Origin: Paraglaciecola sp. 20A4
GTDB lineage: Bacteria > Pseudomonadota > Gammaproteobacteria > Enterobacterales > Alteromonadaceae
Direction of reading: 5' to 3'
DNA: 64,000 bases
Assembly: GCF_011378905.1 (NCBI RefSeq)
Contig: NZ_WTPY01000004.1
Location: 62,001 to 126,000 of the forward strand
A program made the translations under genes and the position numbers. The notes under the pieces were generated by a model. The model ran no database searches. It saw only the letters and a program-made list of their open reading frames with translations, and was not told where the DNA came from. Positions 1 to 10,172 of the stretch are shown here, piece after piece; the first letter of the stretch is position 1, and every line of letters begins with the position of its first letter.

Positions 1-622
1 AGCCATTCGCTTTAATAGCATTGCGTTCTTTATCTACTGTAATGCTGCCGTTAAATGGGCCATGGACTGAATCGCGGCGTAGCAAACTAGCACGTTTTTC
101 TAAATCGCCTTCTTTGCCACCACGGACAACAATTGCCCGTAAACGCAATTTATTCGTCTTACCTTGGCGTTCAATTAACAGACGTGCCAGCAATCTTCCT
201 ATACGACCGAAGCCATACAGCACAACATCTTGAGCCGGGTGGTTATCTTTAACATTTAAAATATCAGCAAGCTCTTCGCGCAAATATTGTTCAATGCCTT
301 TGCTTTTATGCTCATCTTTAAAGTGATAGGCATAAGCCAATTTTCCTAAATCAATCTGTGCTGGGGCTAAAGGCAATTTACTGAGTTCTTCTAGCAGAGG
401 CCAGCTCTCACGCAAACGCAGCTTTGTACCTTCTTTCAAACGAACAGTACGATGGGCTTTAATAATATCTATGGTTGATGCCCCCAACATAGGGCGACCA
501 TAAATCGATATTTCGACCGCTTTATTTCGATATAAATTACCCAATAGCGGCAACATACGCTCAGCGTATTCTTGACGTTCTTGCCAACTGCTCATTAATG
601 CTTGTTCAGATTGTTGATTCAT
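1..622 (-). CDS. Glyceraldehyde-3-phosphate dehydrogenase with long N-terminal extension (3' end outside window)
   Basis: Oxidises glyceraldehyde-3-phosphate (or runs the reverse gluconeogenic reaction) in the cytosol. About 207 codons are visible. The first ~130 residues are an extension not found in classical GAPDH. A Rossmann fold then begins, with GFGRIGR at residues 137-143, and the GAPDH signature DSVHGPFNGS comes later, matching [10 protein letters not shown] of the classical gapA in this window. The catalytic Cys region lies beyond the window edge. The ATG at 622-620 is the first in-frame start and opens MNQQSEQALM. It is a paralog of gapA at 9103 and is transcribed divergently from the lipoprotein gene at 808. 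Seen: the extension, the nucleotide-binding motif and the truncation by the window. Known: long-form GAPDHs occur in Alteromonadales, Vibrionales and Shewanella. Its preferred reaction direction is not readable from sequence. Confidence 0.88.
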   Translation of the reverse strand, partial: MNQQSEQALMSSWQERQEYAERMLPLLGNLYRNKAVEISIYGRPMLGASTIDIIKAHRTVRLKEGTKLRLRESWPLLEELSKLPLAPAQIDLGKLAYAYHFKDEHKSKGIEQYLREELADILNVKDNHPAQDVVLYGFGRIGRLLARLLIERQGKTNKLRLRAIVVRGGKEGDLEKRASLLRRDSVHGPFNGSITVDKERNAIKANG

Positions 623-807
623 GATCTTTAAAAACTCTCAAAAACGTGGTTGGCTCATAAAAAGCGACGAGATTGCTTGGACAAAGCAAAATGGGTCGTT
701 ATTCTAATCAAAGTAACTAATTGCGCCAAATTGTTGAAAATTTACTAAATTCAGCAATTTGTCATCTAAAATGACGATATATTGGTAATTTAACTACAAG
801 GGAATTT

Positions 808-1593
808 ATGCGTATTGCTGGTATTTTGCTGTCGATGTTTGTTATCACCGCATGTGACATGTTGTTTCCTATGACAGCGGAAAAAATCTGTAAAGAACAT
901 ACTGAATTTTGTGCCGATCTTAACCCTGACGGATGGTGCCTAGCCGAGAAGAGCCGTATCATTAAGCACAGATATGCTTACCTACAATCGCCCAGTGAGT
1001 TAATCGATTTTTACCTGCTTGAAGATTTCGAGAAATACAAAGTGTGTATCAATAAAGCTGCTCAAATAGAACATATTGTGCAGATAGAAAAGCAAACCAG
1101 ACGCAGAGAAGCGGCTGTTAGCGCTGAAAGAGAATTAAACCGTTTGATACGTAAGACCGAACACTCTCACGAACCACATTTGCTCCTATATCATTGGTCT
1201 CGATTTGGTAAAAAAGAAGCGCTCAATGAATTTTTGCGACAAGAAAAGCAAGGTAAACTCAATACCCCTAGCCTACAACTTGGCCTAGCCTCTTACTATG
1301 TTAAATTTGATTTAGAAAAGGCTAAAAAAGCGCTATTTAAAGCGCTTTCCCTTTACAATCAAGAGGATGAAATCGATACTGAGATTTTTATTAGTCTTAG
1401 TACTATCAATTTAAAACAAGAAAACTACCCAGAAGCTTACGTTTGGGCGTTTGTCGCAAATGAGTTTAAGGTCGCGAACGTTAATCTAGTTAACATTAAG
1501 CAGACCCTACCTGCCACTAGTAATTTAAGAATATTAGAAGAACGAGCAGAGCAATTAGTTGATGATATTGGAGATAGAACGTTTTCTCATTAG
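808..1593 (+). CDS. DUF2989-type lipoprotein
   Basis: A 261-residue predicted lipoprotein of unknown function. The N-terminus is a short signal peptide ending in the lipobox ITAC, so Cys16 would be the lipidated residue. The mature part is Cys-containing near its start (ICKEHTEFCADLNPDGWC) and then mostly helical. Residues ~150-220 look like TPR helices (LASYYVKFDLEKAKKALFKA), suggesting a protein-protein interaction surface. It resembles the DUF2989 family of Alteromonadales and Shewanella as I remember it, which often sits beside a GAPDH gene, as here. The start at 808 is preceded by 'aaggga'. The gene is convergent with msrB, with an A/T-rich palindrome between them. Confidence 0.75.
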   Translation: MRIAGILLSMFVITACDMLFPMTAEKICKEHTEFCADLNPDGWCLAEKSRIIKHRYAYLQSPSELIDFYLLEDFEKYKVCINKAAQIEHIVQIEKQTRRREAAVSAERELNRLIRKTEHSHEPHLLLYHWSRFGKKEALNEFLRQEKQGKLNTPSLQLGLASYYVKFDLEKAKKALFKALSLYNQEDEIDTEIFISLSTINLKQENYPEAYVWAFVANEFKVANVNLVNIKQTLPATSNLRILEERAEQLVDDIGDRTFSH

Positions 1594-1635
1594 AATAATG
1601 ACAAATAGTCTTAATGCTTAAAAAATAACCAATAA

Positions 1636-1684
1636 CTGAAAAAAACTTTCAGAAAAAAAAGTGTTTTTTTTCCGTTTTTTTCAG
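1636..1684. terminator. Nested A/T-rich palindrome, probable bidirectional terminator
   Basis: An 11-bp arm CTGAAAAAAAC (1636-1646) is perfectly repeated inverted at 1674-1684. Inside it sits a second hairpin of G plus eight A, a GTG loop, then eight T plus C (1652-1672). It lies between the convergent lipoprotein gene and msrB, so either strand would carry a U-rich stem. Confidence 0.6.
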
Positions 1685-1724
1685 TTTTGCTGATAATTAT
1701 CGACTGCTTAAACGCAAATTCTGA

Positions 1725-2114
1725 CTATTTATCGTTTTCTTTAAATGCCAAGGAGACAGAATTAACACAATACCGCTGTCCTGTTGGTTGTGGTCCGTCA
1801 TTAAAAACGTGCCCTAAATGCGCATCGCAGTGCTTACAAACAATTTCAATTCGCTGCATACCAAGACTGTTGTCTTGGTGGAATTCAACGTTATTGTCCG
1901 CACTTTGAGCAGAAAAAGAGGGCCAGCCGCAGCCCGCATCAAACTTATCAGTTGAATCAAATAATTTCTCACCGCAACATCGACATACATAATCGCCTAG
2001 GGCATCATTATTTAATAACTCACCAGTGAACGGTCTTTCTGTGCCTTTAAGACGCGCCACACGAAACTCTTCGTCGTTAAGTTTTTCCCGCCACTGCTGT
2101 TTAGATAACTTCAT
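1725..2114 (-). CDS. msrB: Peptide-methionine (R)-S-oxide reductase MsrB
   Basis: Reduces the R-epimer of methionine sulfoxide in proteins using thioredoxin; cytosolic. The 129 residues are the usual length for a single-domain MsrB. Zinc-binding Cys pairs are at 44/47 (CRCC) and 93/96 (CKHC). The catalytic Cys is residue 116 in RYCVNS, and CGWPSF and HLGHVFNDGP are the standard substrate-pocket motifs. Start ATG is at 2114-2112. It stands alone, convergent with the upstream lipoprotein gene and co-directional with glgX-glgB-malQ, from which a stem-loop separates it. Confidence 0.96.
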   Translation of the reverse strand: MKLSKQQWREKLNDEEFRVARLKGTERPFTGELLNNDALGDYVCRCCGEKLFDSTDKFDAGCGWPSFSAQSADNNVEFHQDNSLGMQRIEIVCKHCDAHLGHVFNDGPQPTGQRYCVNSVSLAFKENDK

Positions 2115-2322
2115 CGCGAAACCTCATATATTTGAATTCAATTATAAATATGGGGAGTAAGATCATATTTACTAGGTCAAAGCCTGTATATCCCACCTAT
2201 TAAACTATACAAACAATCAACATCGTTTATCTATTTCAAGCAAGCATACTATGTACAGCACTGACAGGCATATAGATGGTGTCATCATCGAATGAATAAT
2301 AGTGGAGTATGTCGGGCGGCCA

Positions 2323-2357
2323 ACTTGATGCTGTCAAAAGGATAAACAGCATCAAGT
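2323..2357 (-). terminator. Stem-loop downstream of glgX
   Basis: A perfect 12-bp inverted repeat (ACTTGATGCTGT at 2323-2334, ACAGCATCAAGT at 2346-2357) with an 11-nt loop, 20 bases past the glgX stop. There is no T-run after it on the minus strand, so it may stabilise or process the 3' end rather than be a classical intrinsic terminator. It also falls in the leader side of msrB. Confidence 0.5.
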
Positions 2358-2377
2358 CATGCAGTATCAATAACCTA

Positions 2378-4453
2378 CTAGATGGCGTTAAACAAACAAA
2401 TGCTATTACTGATCTGTTTGTAGCAATTATTTACAATCACATCAGGTTGCTCGCTTAAATCAGCATACTGAGTATCCAGTATTAGCTTCCAGCGCTGATT
2501 ACCAAAATACGCTGGGCAATTGAACTTTACATCATGATCACTGGCATTGAACACCATTAACCAATGTTCTGTTGTCTCTCCAGTAGTGGACTCTTCGCCC
2601 CGCAACTCAAAAGCAAAACATTGATTATTTGGGTCATTCCAATCGTCTTCTAATTTTCGAGCGCCATCAGGTCGATACCAATAAATTTTGGCGACATTAT
2701 GGGCTAAATCATAGTTATCATCTTGTAACTGCAAATGGTGCAACAAGACACTCTGTTGACGAATAGCGATAACATAGCGGCAAAAATCTAGGAATTTTTG
2801 ACTTGTTTTGTTTAAATCCCAGTCTAACCAACTAATGGGGTTATCTTGACAGTAAGCGTTATTGTTACCTTGCTGAGTGCGACTTAACTCATCTCCCCCT
2901 AGTACGTGGGGAATCCCCTGCGATAATAACAAAGTGGTGAACAAATTTCGTTTTTGTCGTTCACGAATATCAATGATCGCGGGATCGTCAGTTGGTCCTT
3001 CGACACCATTATTAGACGATAAATTGTGACCATGTCCGTCACGATTTTGCTCGCCATTGGCTTCATTGTGTCGCTCTTGATAACTGACTAAGTCGTGTAG
3101 GGTAAAGCCATCATGATAAGTGATGTTATTTACCGAGGTTAAAATAGAACGTGTTTCTTTAGGAAATACATCTCTGGAGCCAAGTAAGCGAGTAGCAAAA
3201 TCACTGGTTGTTCCCTTATCGCCGCGCCAGAATGCCCGCACGGTGTCGCGATATTTATCATTACATTCCAACCAATTCGATGGAAATTGCCCTAAACGAT
3301 AACCGCCATTGCCGATATCCCAGGGTTCTGCAATAAGCTTACATCCCACAAGTACAGGATCTTGACGTATCGTTCTAAAAAAGCCTGACATTGTTGAAAA
3401 CTCGTAAGGATCACGACCCAGACTAGCCGCTAGATCGAAACGAAAGCCATCAACCCCCATTTCCTGCACCCAATACCGTAATGCGTCCATGACCATTTTA
3501 AGTACATAAGGAAATGCCGTGTTGACGCTGTTACCACAGCCAGAATTATTAACGAATTTGTTATAATCAATTGTTCCGTATTCATTGCGTTCGAACAGAT
3601 AAAAAGATGAATTATCTAATCCTTTAAACGACAAAGTTGGCCCATCTAATCCCCCTTCTGCAGTATGGTTGAACACCACATCTAAAATAACTTCAATCCC
3701 GGATTCGTGAAAAGCATCTACCATAGTTTTAAATTCACCGATGGCATCCTTCACGGCATATCTGGGCTCAGGGCTAAAATAATTAATAGGATTGTAGCCC
3801 CAATAATTGGTTAGACCTTTGTTAGTTATGTATGGCTCAGGCATAAATGCAGCTACAGGCATGAGTTGAACCGCACTGATACCCAAACTTTTTAGATGTT
3901 TAATCACTTCAGGCTGGCATAGCCCCAAAAAGGTACCTCGCAACTCGACGGGGACATTAGGGTGTTGTGCTGTCATACCTTTGACATGCGCTTCATAAAG
4001 CACAGTATGATCGAGGGGGGTATTAGGTTTGGGGGGGCGATCTTTGCTCAAAATATTGGTCACCACCACACTCTTGGCGATCATCTTTTGACTATCCCCT
4101 GCATACAACTTTGCATCCCAATGCATTGGTCGACTTAGGGATTTTGCATAAGGGTCAATGAGTAATTTTTCAGGGGTAAAATGAAACCCGGGGGTATCTT
4201 TACTTCCACCAGAAGTGCGATAACCATATAATTGCCCCGCTTGAATGCCTTCAATGTAGCAGTGCCATATTTTTCCCGTTTTAGCCGGCATTTCAATAAT
4301 CGCAATTTGCTCTTCATCTTTACTGCTAAACAAACACAATTTTACGCTTTCAGCATTAGGACAATGCAATGCAAAATTACAGCCGTTTTCATCAAGTACA
4401 GCGCCTAAATAGGTGCTGGTTCCTGATTGAACCCGATAATTCACCCCTGTCAT
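2378..4453 (-). CDS. glgX: Glycogen debranching enzyme GlgX (isoamylase type, GH13)
   Basis: Hydrolyses alpha-1,6 branches of limit dextrins of glycogen, releasing maltotriose/maltotetraose for MalQ. An N-terminal CBM48 domain (about 10-130) is followed by the GH13 barrel. The nucleophile is Asp340 in FRFDLA, the acid/base Glu376 in IAEPWDIG, and the stabilising Asp448 in TYHDGF; the DVVFNHT region is at 258-264. The 691 residues fit the family. The start ATG is 3 bases from the glgB stop, so the two are surely co-transcribed and probably translationally coupled. It is the last gene of malQ-glgB-glgX; glgC, glgA and glgP are not in the window. Confidence 0.95.
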   Translation of the reverse strand: MTGVNYRVQSGTSTYLGAVLDENGCNFALHCPNAESVKLCLFSSKDEEQIAIIEMPAKTGKIWHCYIEGIQAGQLYGYRTSGGSKDTPGFHFTPEKLLIDPYAKSLSRPMHWDAKLYAGDSQKMIAKSVVVTNILSKDRPPKPNTPLDHTVLYEAHVKGMTAQHPNVPVELRGTFLGLCQPEVIKHLKSLGISAVQLMPVAAFMPEPYITNKGLTNYWGYNPINYFSPEPRYAVKDAIGEFKTMVDAFHESGIEVILDVVFNHTAEGGLDGPTLSFKGLDNSSFYLFERNEYGTIDYNKFVNNSGCGNSVNTAFPYVLKMVMDALRYWVQEMGVDGFRFDLAASLGRDPYEFSTMSGFFRTIRQDPVLVGCKLIAEPWDIGNGGYRLGQFPSNWLECNDKYRDTVRAFWRGDKGTTSDFATRLLGSRDVFPKETRSILTSVNNITYHDGFTLHDLVSYQERHNEANGEQNRDGHGHNLSSNNGVEGPTDDPAIIDIRERQKRNLFTTLLLSQGIPHVLGGDELSRTQQGNNNAYCQDNPISWLDWDLNKTSQKFLDFCRYVIAIRQQSVLLHHLQLQDDNYDLAHNVAKIYWYRPDGARKLEDDWNDPNNQCFAFELRGEESTTGETTEHWLMVFNASDHDVKFNCPAYFGNQRWKLILDTQYADLSEQPDVIVNNCYKQISNSICLFNAI

Positions 4454-4456
4454 CGT

Positions 4457-6646
4457 TTACTTACCCTTATATAAAATAAATACCGTCGCCAACGGCGGTA
4501 ATGAAACACTAATTGAATACTGTTGGTTGTGCCATGGCGTTTTCGTTGCCGTCATTTGAGCACTAAGATTAAGACCGCTTCCCCAATACTTTTTATCATC
4601 AGTGTTAAGCAAAACGGTATATTCGCCAAGTTCTTTTACGCCAAGACGAAAATTTGTTCGTGGTATCGGGGTGAAATTATTTAGAGCATAAATTTGCTGC
4701 TTACCACCTGCCGATTGACGCAACATGGCCAAGGTACTCTGCTCAGAATTTTCATGGTCAATCCATTCAAAGCCTGTGTAGTGGTGATCCAATTCATGTA
4801 ACGCAGGGTAGTCAGCGTACATCTTATTCAAATCACGATACAATGACTGGATCCCTTTGTGCTTTTCGTAGCCAAGCAAATGCCAGTTAATCGAACTATC
4901 GTGATTCCACTCTTCAGCCTGTCCAATTTCATTCCCCATGAAATTCAGCTTTTTCCCTGGATGAGCGTACATAAATGCCGCATAACAGCGCAGATTTGCC
5001 GCTTGTTGCCATTCATCTCCTGGCATCTTACGTAATAAGGAACCTTTACCGTGGACGACCTCATCATGAGAAATAGGTAATACAAAACTCTCGTCGAATG
5101 CGTAAACCATACTGAAGGTGATCTCCCCATGATGGTAACGACGATAAGATGGATCTTTGGAAATATAATGCAGTGAATCATGCATCCAGCCCATATTCCA
5201 TTTGAATCCAAACCCTAAGCCGCCTTCAAATACCGGTCGAGATACTTTAGCGAATGACGTAGACTCTTCTGCTATTGTCATGGCATTTGGATAATGGGAA
5301 TAAACCTCTTTGTTCATCCATTGCAATAAACTAATGGCTTCATAGTTATGGTTACCGCCATCAACATTCGGTATCCAATCGCCTTCTTCTCTGGAGTAAT
5401 CTAAATAAAGCATCGATGCGACGGCATCTACGCGCAGCCCATCAATATGGTACTTATCTAACCAGAATAATGCATTCGCAACCAAAAATTGACGTACGGT
5501 GTCTTTACCAAAATCATAAATACAAGAATTCCAATCAGGATGCCAACCTTTACGTGGGTCTTCATATTCATAAACATGTGTACCGTCAAACCGCGCTAAA
5601 CCATGTCCATCTTCAGGGAAATGCGCTGGCACCCAATCGATGATCACGCCAATGCCATTCTGATGACATTGATCAACAAAATATTTAAAGTCATCAGGGC
5701 TGCCAAAGCGGCTTGTAGGGGCAAACAAACCAACAGGTTGATAACCCCAAGAGCCATCAAACGGAAATTCCGAAATAGGCAATAATTCGATATGGGTGTA
5801 CCCCATATCCGTTACATACGGAATAAGTTGTTCGACTAATTCTTGATAACTCAAATATCTCGCTTCAGAGCTATCGCTAGGGCGCTTCCAAGAGCCCAAA
5901 TGAACCTCATAGATACTCATAGCTTGTTTGTATTTATCGCCCTTTACTTGCTCTTGCCACTTGCTGTCATTCCATTGGTATTGTTTGTGATCAAACACCA
6001 CGGAAGCATGAGAAGGGTATTGCTCAGCATAAAACCCAACCGGGTCAGCTTTATGGGGCAATTCGTTGCCTGCTCCATCTTTTATCTGATACTTGTATTT
6101 ATCACCTGCTTTAACGCCCGGTACTACCAGTACCCAATAACCAAAATCGGTTTTTTGCATCGGTAAACGGGAACCATCCCAGTAATTAAAATCACCTACG
6201 ATCGCCACCGAGCTAGCATTCGGAGCAAAAACGGCAAATCGAGTCGCGCTAATAGGATCCTTTAACCCCACATCTAAATCGATTAGTTGAGCGCCAAGCT
6301 GCTCGTATACATTTTTAGGCAAATGATCAACAAAATGTACCGCGTGGAATGCTTGGTCTTGGAATTGATAAGGATCGATGATGCGATACGAACCTTGGGG
6401 ATTTTTCACTTCAAAGGCGTACACACTAGGTGGCTTACCATCAGTAAACTCAGCACTAAATAAATCACTTGTACCTTGCTTATTGAGCGTCCCAATCACA
6501 CTCTGCGTAGCAAGGTCAACAACGTTGACTGCTGTGGCATTGGGTATCCAAGCGGAAATTGAAAAGGCCGTTTCAGATTTGGTTAATCCAAGATAAGAGA
6601 ATGGAAAGGTACATTGTGCACGTTGTAGCTGTTTTTCTATTTGCAT
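4457..6646 (-). CDS. glgB: 1,4-alpha-glucan branching enzyme GlgB
   Basis: Cuts alpha-1,4-glucan and re-attaches the segment through an alpha-1,6 bond during glycogen synthesis. The layout is two N-terminal beta-sandwich modules (about 20-110 and 130-225, the second CBM48), the GH13 barrel and a C-terminal beta domain. Catalytic residues are Asp407 (GLRVDAVASM), Glu460 (TIAEES) and Asp528 (LPISHDEVVHGKGSL). The 729-residue length matches E. coli GlgB. It lies between malQ (50 bases upstream, with a small hairpin in the gap) and glgX (3 bases downstream). Confidence 0.97.
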   Translation of the reverse strand: MQIEKQLQRAQCTFPFSYLGLTKSETAFSISAWIPNATAVNVVDLATQSVIGTLNKQGTSDLFSAEFTDGKPPSVYAFEVKNPQGSYRIIDPYQFQDQAFHAVHFVDHLPKNVYEQLGAQLIDLDVGLKDPISATRFAVFAPNASSVAIVGDFNYWDGSRLPMQKTDFGYWVLVVPGVKAGDKYKYQIKDGAGNELPHKADPVGFYAEQYPSHASVVFDHKQYQWNDSKWQEQVKGDKYKQAMSIYEVHLGSWKRPSDSSEARYLSYQELVEQLIPYVTDMGYTHIELLPISEFPFDGSWGYQPVGLFAPTSRFGSPDDFKYFVDQCHQNGIGVIIDWVPAHFPEDGHGLARFDGTHVYEYEDPRKGWHPDWNSCIYDFGKDTVRQFLVANALFWLDKYHIDGLRVDAVASMLYLDYSREEGDWIPNVDGGNHNYEAISLLQWMNKEVYSHYPNAMTIAEESTSFAKVSRPVFEGGLGFGFKWNMGWMHDSLHYISKDPSYRRYHHGEITFSMVYAFDESFVLPISHDEVVHGKGSLLRKMPGDEWQQAANLRCYAAFMYAHPGKKLNFMGNEIGQAEEWNHDSSINWHLLGYEKHKGIQSLYRDLNKMYADYPALHELDHHYTGFEWIDHENSEQSTLAMLRQSAGGKQQIYALNNFTPIPRTNFRLGVKELGEYTVLLNTDDKKYWGSGLNLSAQMTATKTPWHNQQYSISVSLPPLATVFILYKGK

Positions 6647-6667
6647 TGTGTCGCCTTGCAGTGTTGA

Positions 6668-6686
6668 CGGTCTGACTGACAGACCG
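6668..6686 (-). other. Hairpin in the malQ-glgB intercistronic gap
   Basis: CGGTCTG (6668-6674) and CAGACCG (6680-6686) form a 7-bp GC-rich stem with a 5-nt loop, about 20 bases before the glgB start. It could be an RNA-processing or partial-attenuation site that sets the malQ:glgB ratio; this is inference from position only. Confidence 0.4.
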
Positions 6687-6696
6687 CCGGGATTGT

Positions 6697-8892
6697 TTAT
6701 TGCTTGGCTTGACGTCTTGCCTCTGTCAAGCGTTGAGCTAATGCCTGTAGCTCAGGATTATTAAATATCACCTGTAAGCTCTGAGTCAACTTTCGTTGCC
6801 AGTTTGGGTACTCGTTAAACGTTCCCGGAATATTAACGGGTTTATCCATTTCTAACCAATCTTCCAACTGCAAACTTAGCAATGAGCTTGATCCTTTTGC
6901 CATATGGGTCTGCATACCAAAATTTAATTCTTTCGTCATGCCAACTTGATTCACATCTCGACTGATATTATTCGAAATCGAACCATGACCGTGAAGCGTA
7001 TCTAAAATAGCTTGTTTGTTATCATGTCTGCTCTGATACAACTGTGCAAGGATCTCTTCTGTCGGATACAGGCCGAGTTCTCTGCCTAACTCTAAATCAT
7101 CACAATGCCAAAAGCCCTTCAAAGTCGGCATATCGTGAGTTGTCAGTGTCGACATAGACTGTACGGGGTAATCACTTGGTGAATAAAACCCTCCGTCTTT
7201 AGCCTGTTCGAAAAAAAACACGCGATATGAATACACCCCATTATCAGCTAATTTATCACGAATTTCATCAGGTACCGTGCCTAAGTCCTCACCAATCACC
7301 ATCGACTGATTACGATGACTTTCAAGAGCCAAGATGGCTAACAAATCATCTACCGGATAATAAACATACCCCCCCTGCTTAGCGCTATCGCCTTTGGGCA
7401 CCCACCATAGACGCAGTAAGGCCATAACATGATCAATACGTAACGCACCCGTTGCATGCATATTCGCACTAAACAATTCAATGATCGGCTGATAAGCCTG
7501 CTCATAAAGTTTATGCGGATCCATTGGTGGCAAACCCCAACTCTGTCCTAGCGGGCCTAAAATATCTGGCGGAGCTCCAACACTTGCATCTGTGCAATAT
7601 AAATCTTTATTACCCCAAATTTCGGCACTACCTTCGCTAACACCTACCGCTAAATCACGATAAAGACCAATCTGCATGTTATTATCTTGGGCAACATTAT
7701 TCGCTTTCTCAAATTGCAGTGCTGCTTGCCACTGTAACCATTTGAAAAACTGCACTCGTACTGCATTTTCTTTAGCAAACAACTCAACCGCAGAAGCGTT
7801 AAAATCGGCATATTCTTCAGGAAAAACCGGCCACCCCCAAGACGCTTGCCCTTGGCTAGCAAGACTTTCTTGTAACGCATCGTACACAGCGATGGTATGC
7901 AAACTCTCACCACCTTGTTCAATGAAGGCGTTAAACGCATCGTTTTGAGCTGAGCTTTGTGAAAAATATTGCTTACGCTGCCAATCAAAAACTGCGCTTA
8001 ATGCCCCAAGCTTCAACTTAACTACGCTAGGGTAATCCACTAAACTGGTGTCGCGCGCCTGTGTTAATGTATTTTGAAACGAAGGTTCATTGACCAAATC
8101 TTGGACGCTATTTTGCGCGTATCCATCCGTGGCTTTAACATCAATATAAATAAAGTTAAGCCAGCGACGAGAAGATGGCCCATAAGGGCTACAACTAGAT
8201 GGATTAGCAGGGTATAGAGAATGAATTGGGTTTAAGCCAATAAAGTCCGCACCTGTTTTAGCCGCCTCTGCTGTTAAATAAGCAAGATCACTAAAATCGC
8301 CTACTCCCCAGTTATTGTCACTGCGCAAACAGTAAAGTTGAACGCTTAGACCCCATATCTTATTACCATCCAATAAGGTCTGCGGTTGATAACACGCTTT
8401 TGGTGCAACAATGATGCGCATTTCAGCTAAAGACTCACCATCAATAATCAGTGCTAGCGTGTGATAGCCCAAAGGTAATTCACGATTTATATGGATCAAA
8501 TATTCATGAAATTCTATTTCATCAATATGATTAACATTAACTAACTCTCCGTCGATAGGTTCGAAGGCGTGTTCAACTTTCTCACCAGACTCCAACGTGA
8601 TAGTCGCTATGTACTCATCAGTCACCAATTCAATAGGCAATCTAACGCAAAACGAAAACGCATCATTAAAACGCAGCACATGAACAGGGTTAAGCGGCGA
8701 TAACCAATCTTTAATCATCTCTTGTTTAACTTGCTGTTCGAGGGAAGATTGGTTGTCTACTTGATACCCCATCACACTCAACAATTTTTTCTTAACTGAA
8801 GATTCGATTGTTGCAGGTTTCCCCCACGCATCGGTGAAATGAGATTCGATACCACGATGTTCAACGAGTTGGTCAATCAATGAAACTGTCAT
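6697..8892 (-). CDS. malQ: 4-alpha-glucanotransferase (amylomaltase) MalQ
   Basis: Transfers glucan segments between maltodextrins and releases glucose; cytosolic, GH77. Catalytic residues are visible at Asp487 (GALRIDHVMAL), Glu535 (VIGEDLGTVP) and Asp587 (TTHDMPTLKG). Residues 1-165 form the extra N-terminal beta-sandwich region typical of the long proteobacterial MalQ, and the length (731) agrees. It is the first gene of the malQ-glgB-glgX operon and is divergent from gapA across a ~210-base region. The pairing of amylomaltase with branching and debranching enzymes points to a combined maltodextrin/glycogen interconversion operon rather than a glycogen synthesis operon. Confidence 0.96.
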   Translation of the reverse strand: MTVSLIDQLVEHRGIESHFTDAWGKPATIESSVKKKLLSVMGYQVDNQSSLEQQVKQEMIKDWLSPLNPVHVLRFNDAFSFCVRLPIELVTDEYIATITLESGEKVEHAFEPIDGELVNVNHIDEIEFHEYLIHINRELPLGYHTLALIIDGESLAEMRIIVAPKACYQPQTLLDGNKIWGLSVQLYCLRSDNNWGVGDFSDLAYLTAEAAKTGADFIGLNPIHSLYPANPSSCSPYGPSSRRWLNFIYIDVKATDGYAQNSVQDLVNEPSFQNTLTQARDTSLVDYPSVVKLKLGALSAVFDWQRKQYFSQSSAQNDAFNAFIEQGGESLHTIAVYDALQESLASQGQASWGWPVFPEEYADFNASAVELFAKENAVRVQFFKWLQWQAALQFEKANNVAQDNNMQIGLYRDLAVGVSEGSAEIWGNKDLYCTDASVGAPPDILGPLGQSWGLPPMDPHKLYEQAYQPIIELFSANMHATGALRIDHVMALLRLWWVPKGDSAKQGGYVYYPVDDLLAILALESHRNQSMVIGEDLGTVPDEIRDKLADNGVYSYRVFFFEQAKDGGFYSPSDYPVQSMSTLTTHDMPTLKGFWHCDDLELGRELGLYPTEEILAQLYQSRHDNKQAILDTLHGHGSISNNISRDVNQVGMTKELNFGMQTHMAKGSSSLLSLQLEDWLEMDKPVNIPGTFNEYPNWQRKLTQSLQVIFNNPELQALAQRLTEARRQAKQ

Positions 8893-9020
8893 TAACGTTT
8901 AATTCCTATAGATGGGACTGATTTCAGCTTACTATTATTAGACAAATGTAGCGCTAGGCGAAGTTGAATACGTTTGCATTAAATGAAACTGTAACAAAAT
9001 AACATTTTACAGTGATTATT

Positions 9021-10098
<1,078 letters not shown>

Positions 10099-10118
10099 AT
10101 CCATAAAGCTTTATTCCG

Positions 10119-10157
10119 AAAAGGCAGTCATCTACACTAGATAACTGCCTTTTTTTG
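10119..10157 (+). terminator. Intrinsic terminator of gapA
   Basis: AAAAGGCAGT (10119-10128) pairs with ACTGCCTTTT (10144-10153), with an inner TCTA/TAGA pair and a CAC loop, followed by a T-run. It ends about 15 bases before the yeaD start. Confidence 0.88.
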
Positions 10158-10172
10158 ATCTTAAGGACCCCT

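Noticed and set aside
6668-6686. Hairpin in the malQ-glgB gap as a full terminator
   Set aside because: No T-run follows it on the minus strand and the downstream genes must still be expressed; kept only as a possible processing or attenuation element.
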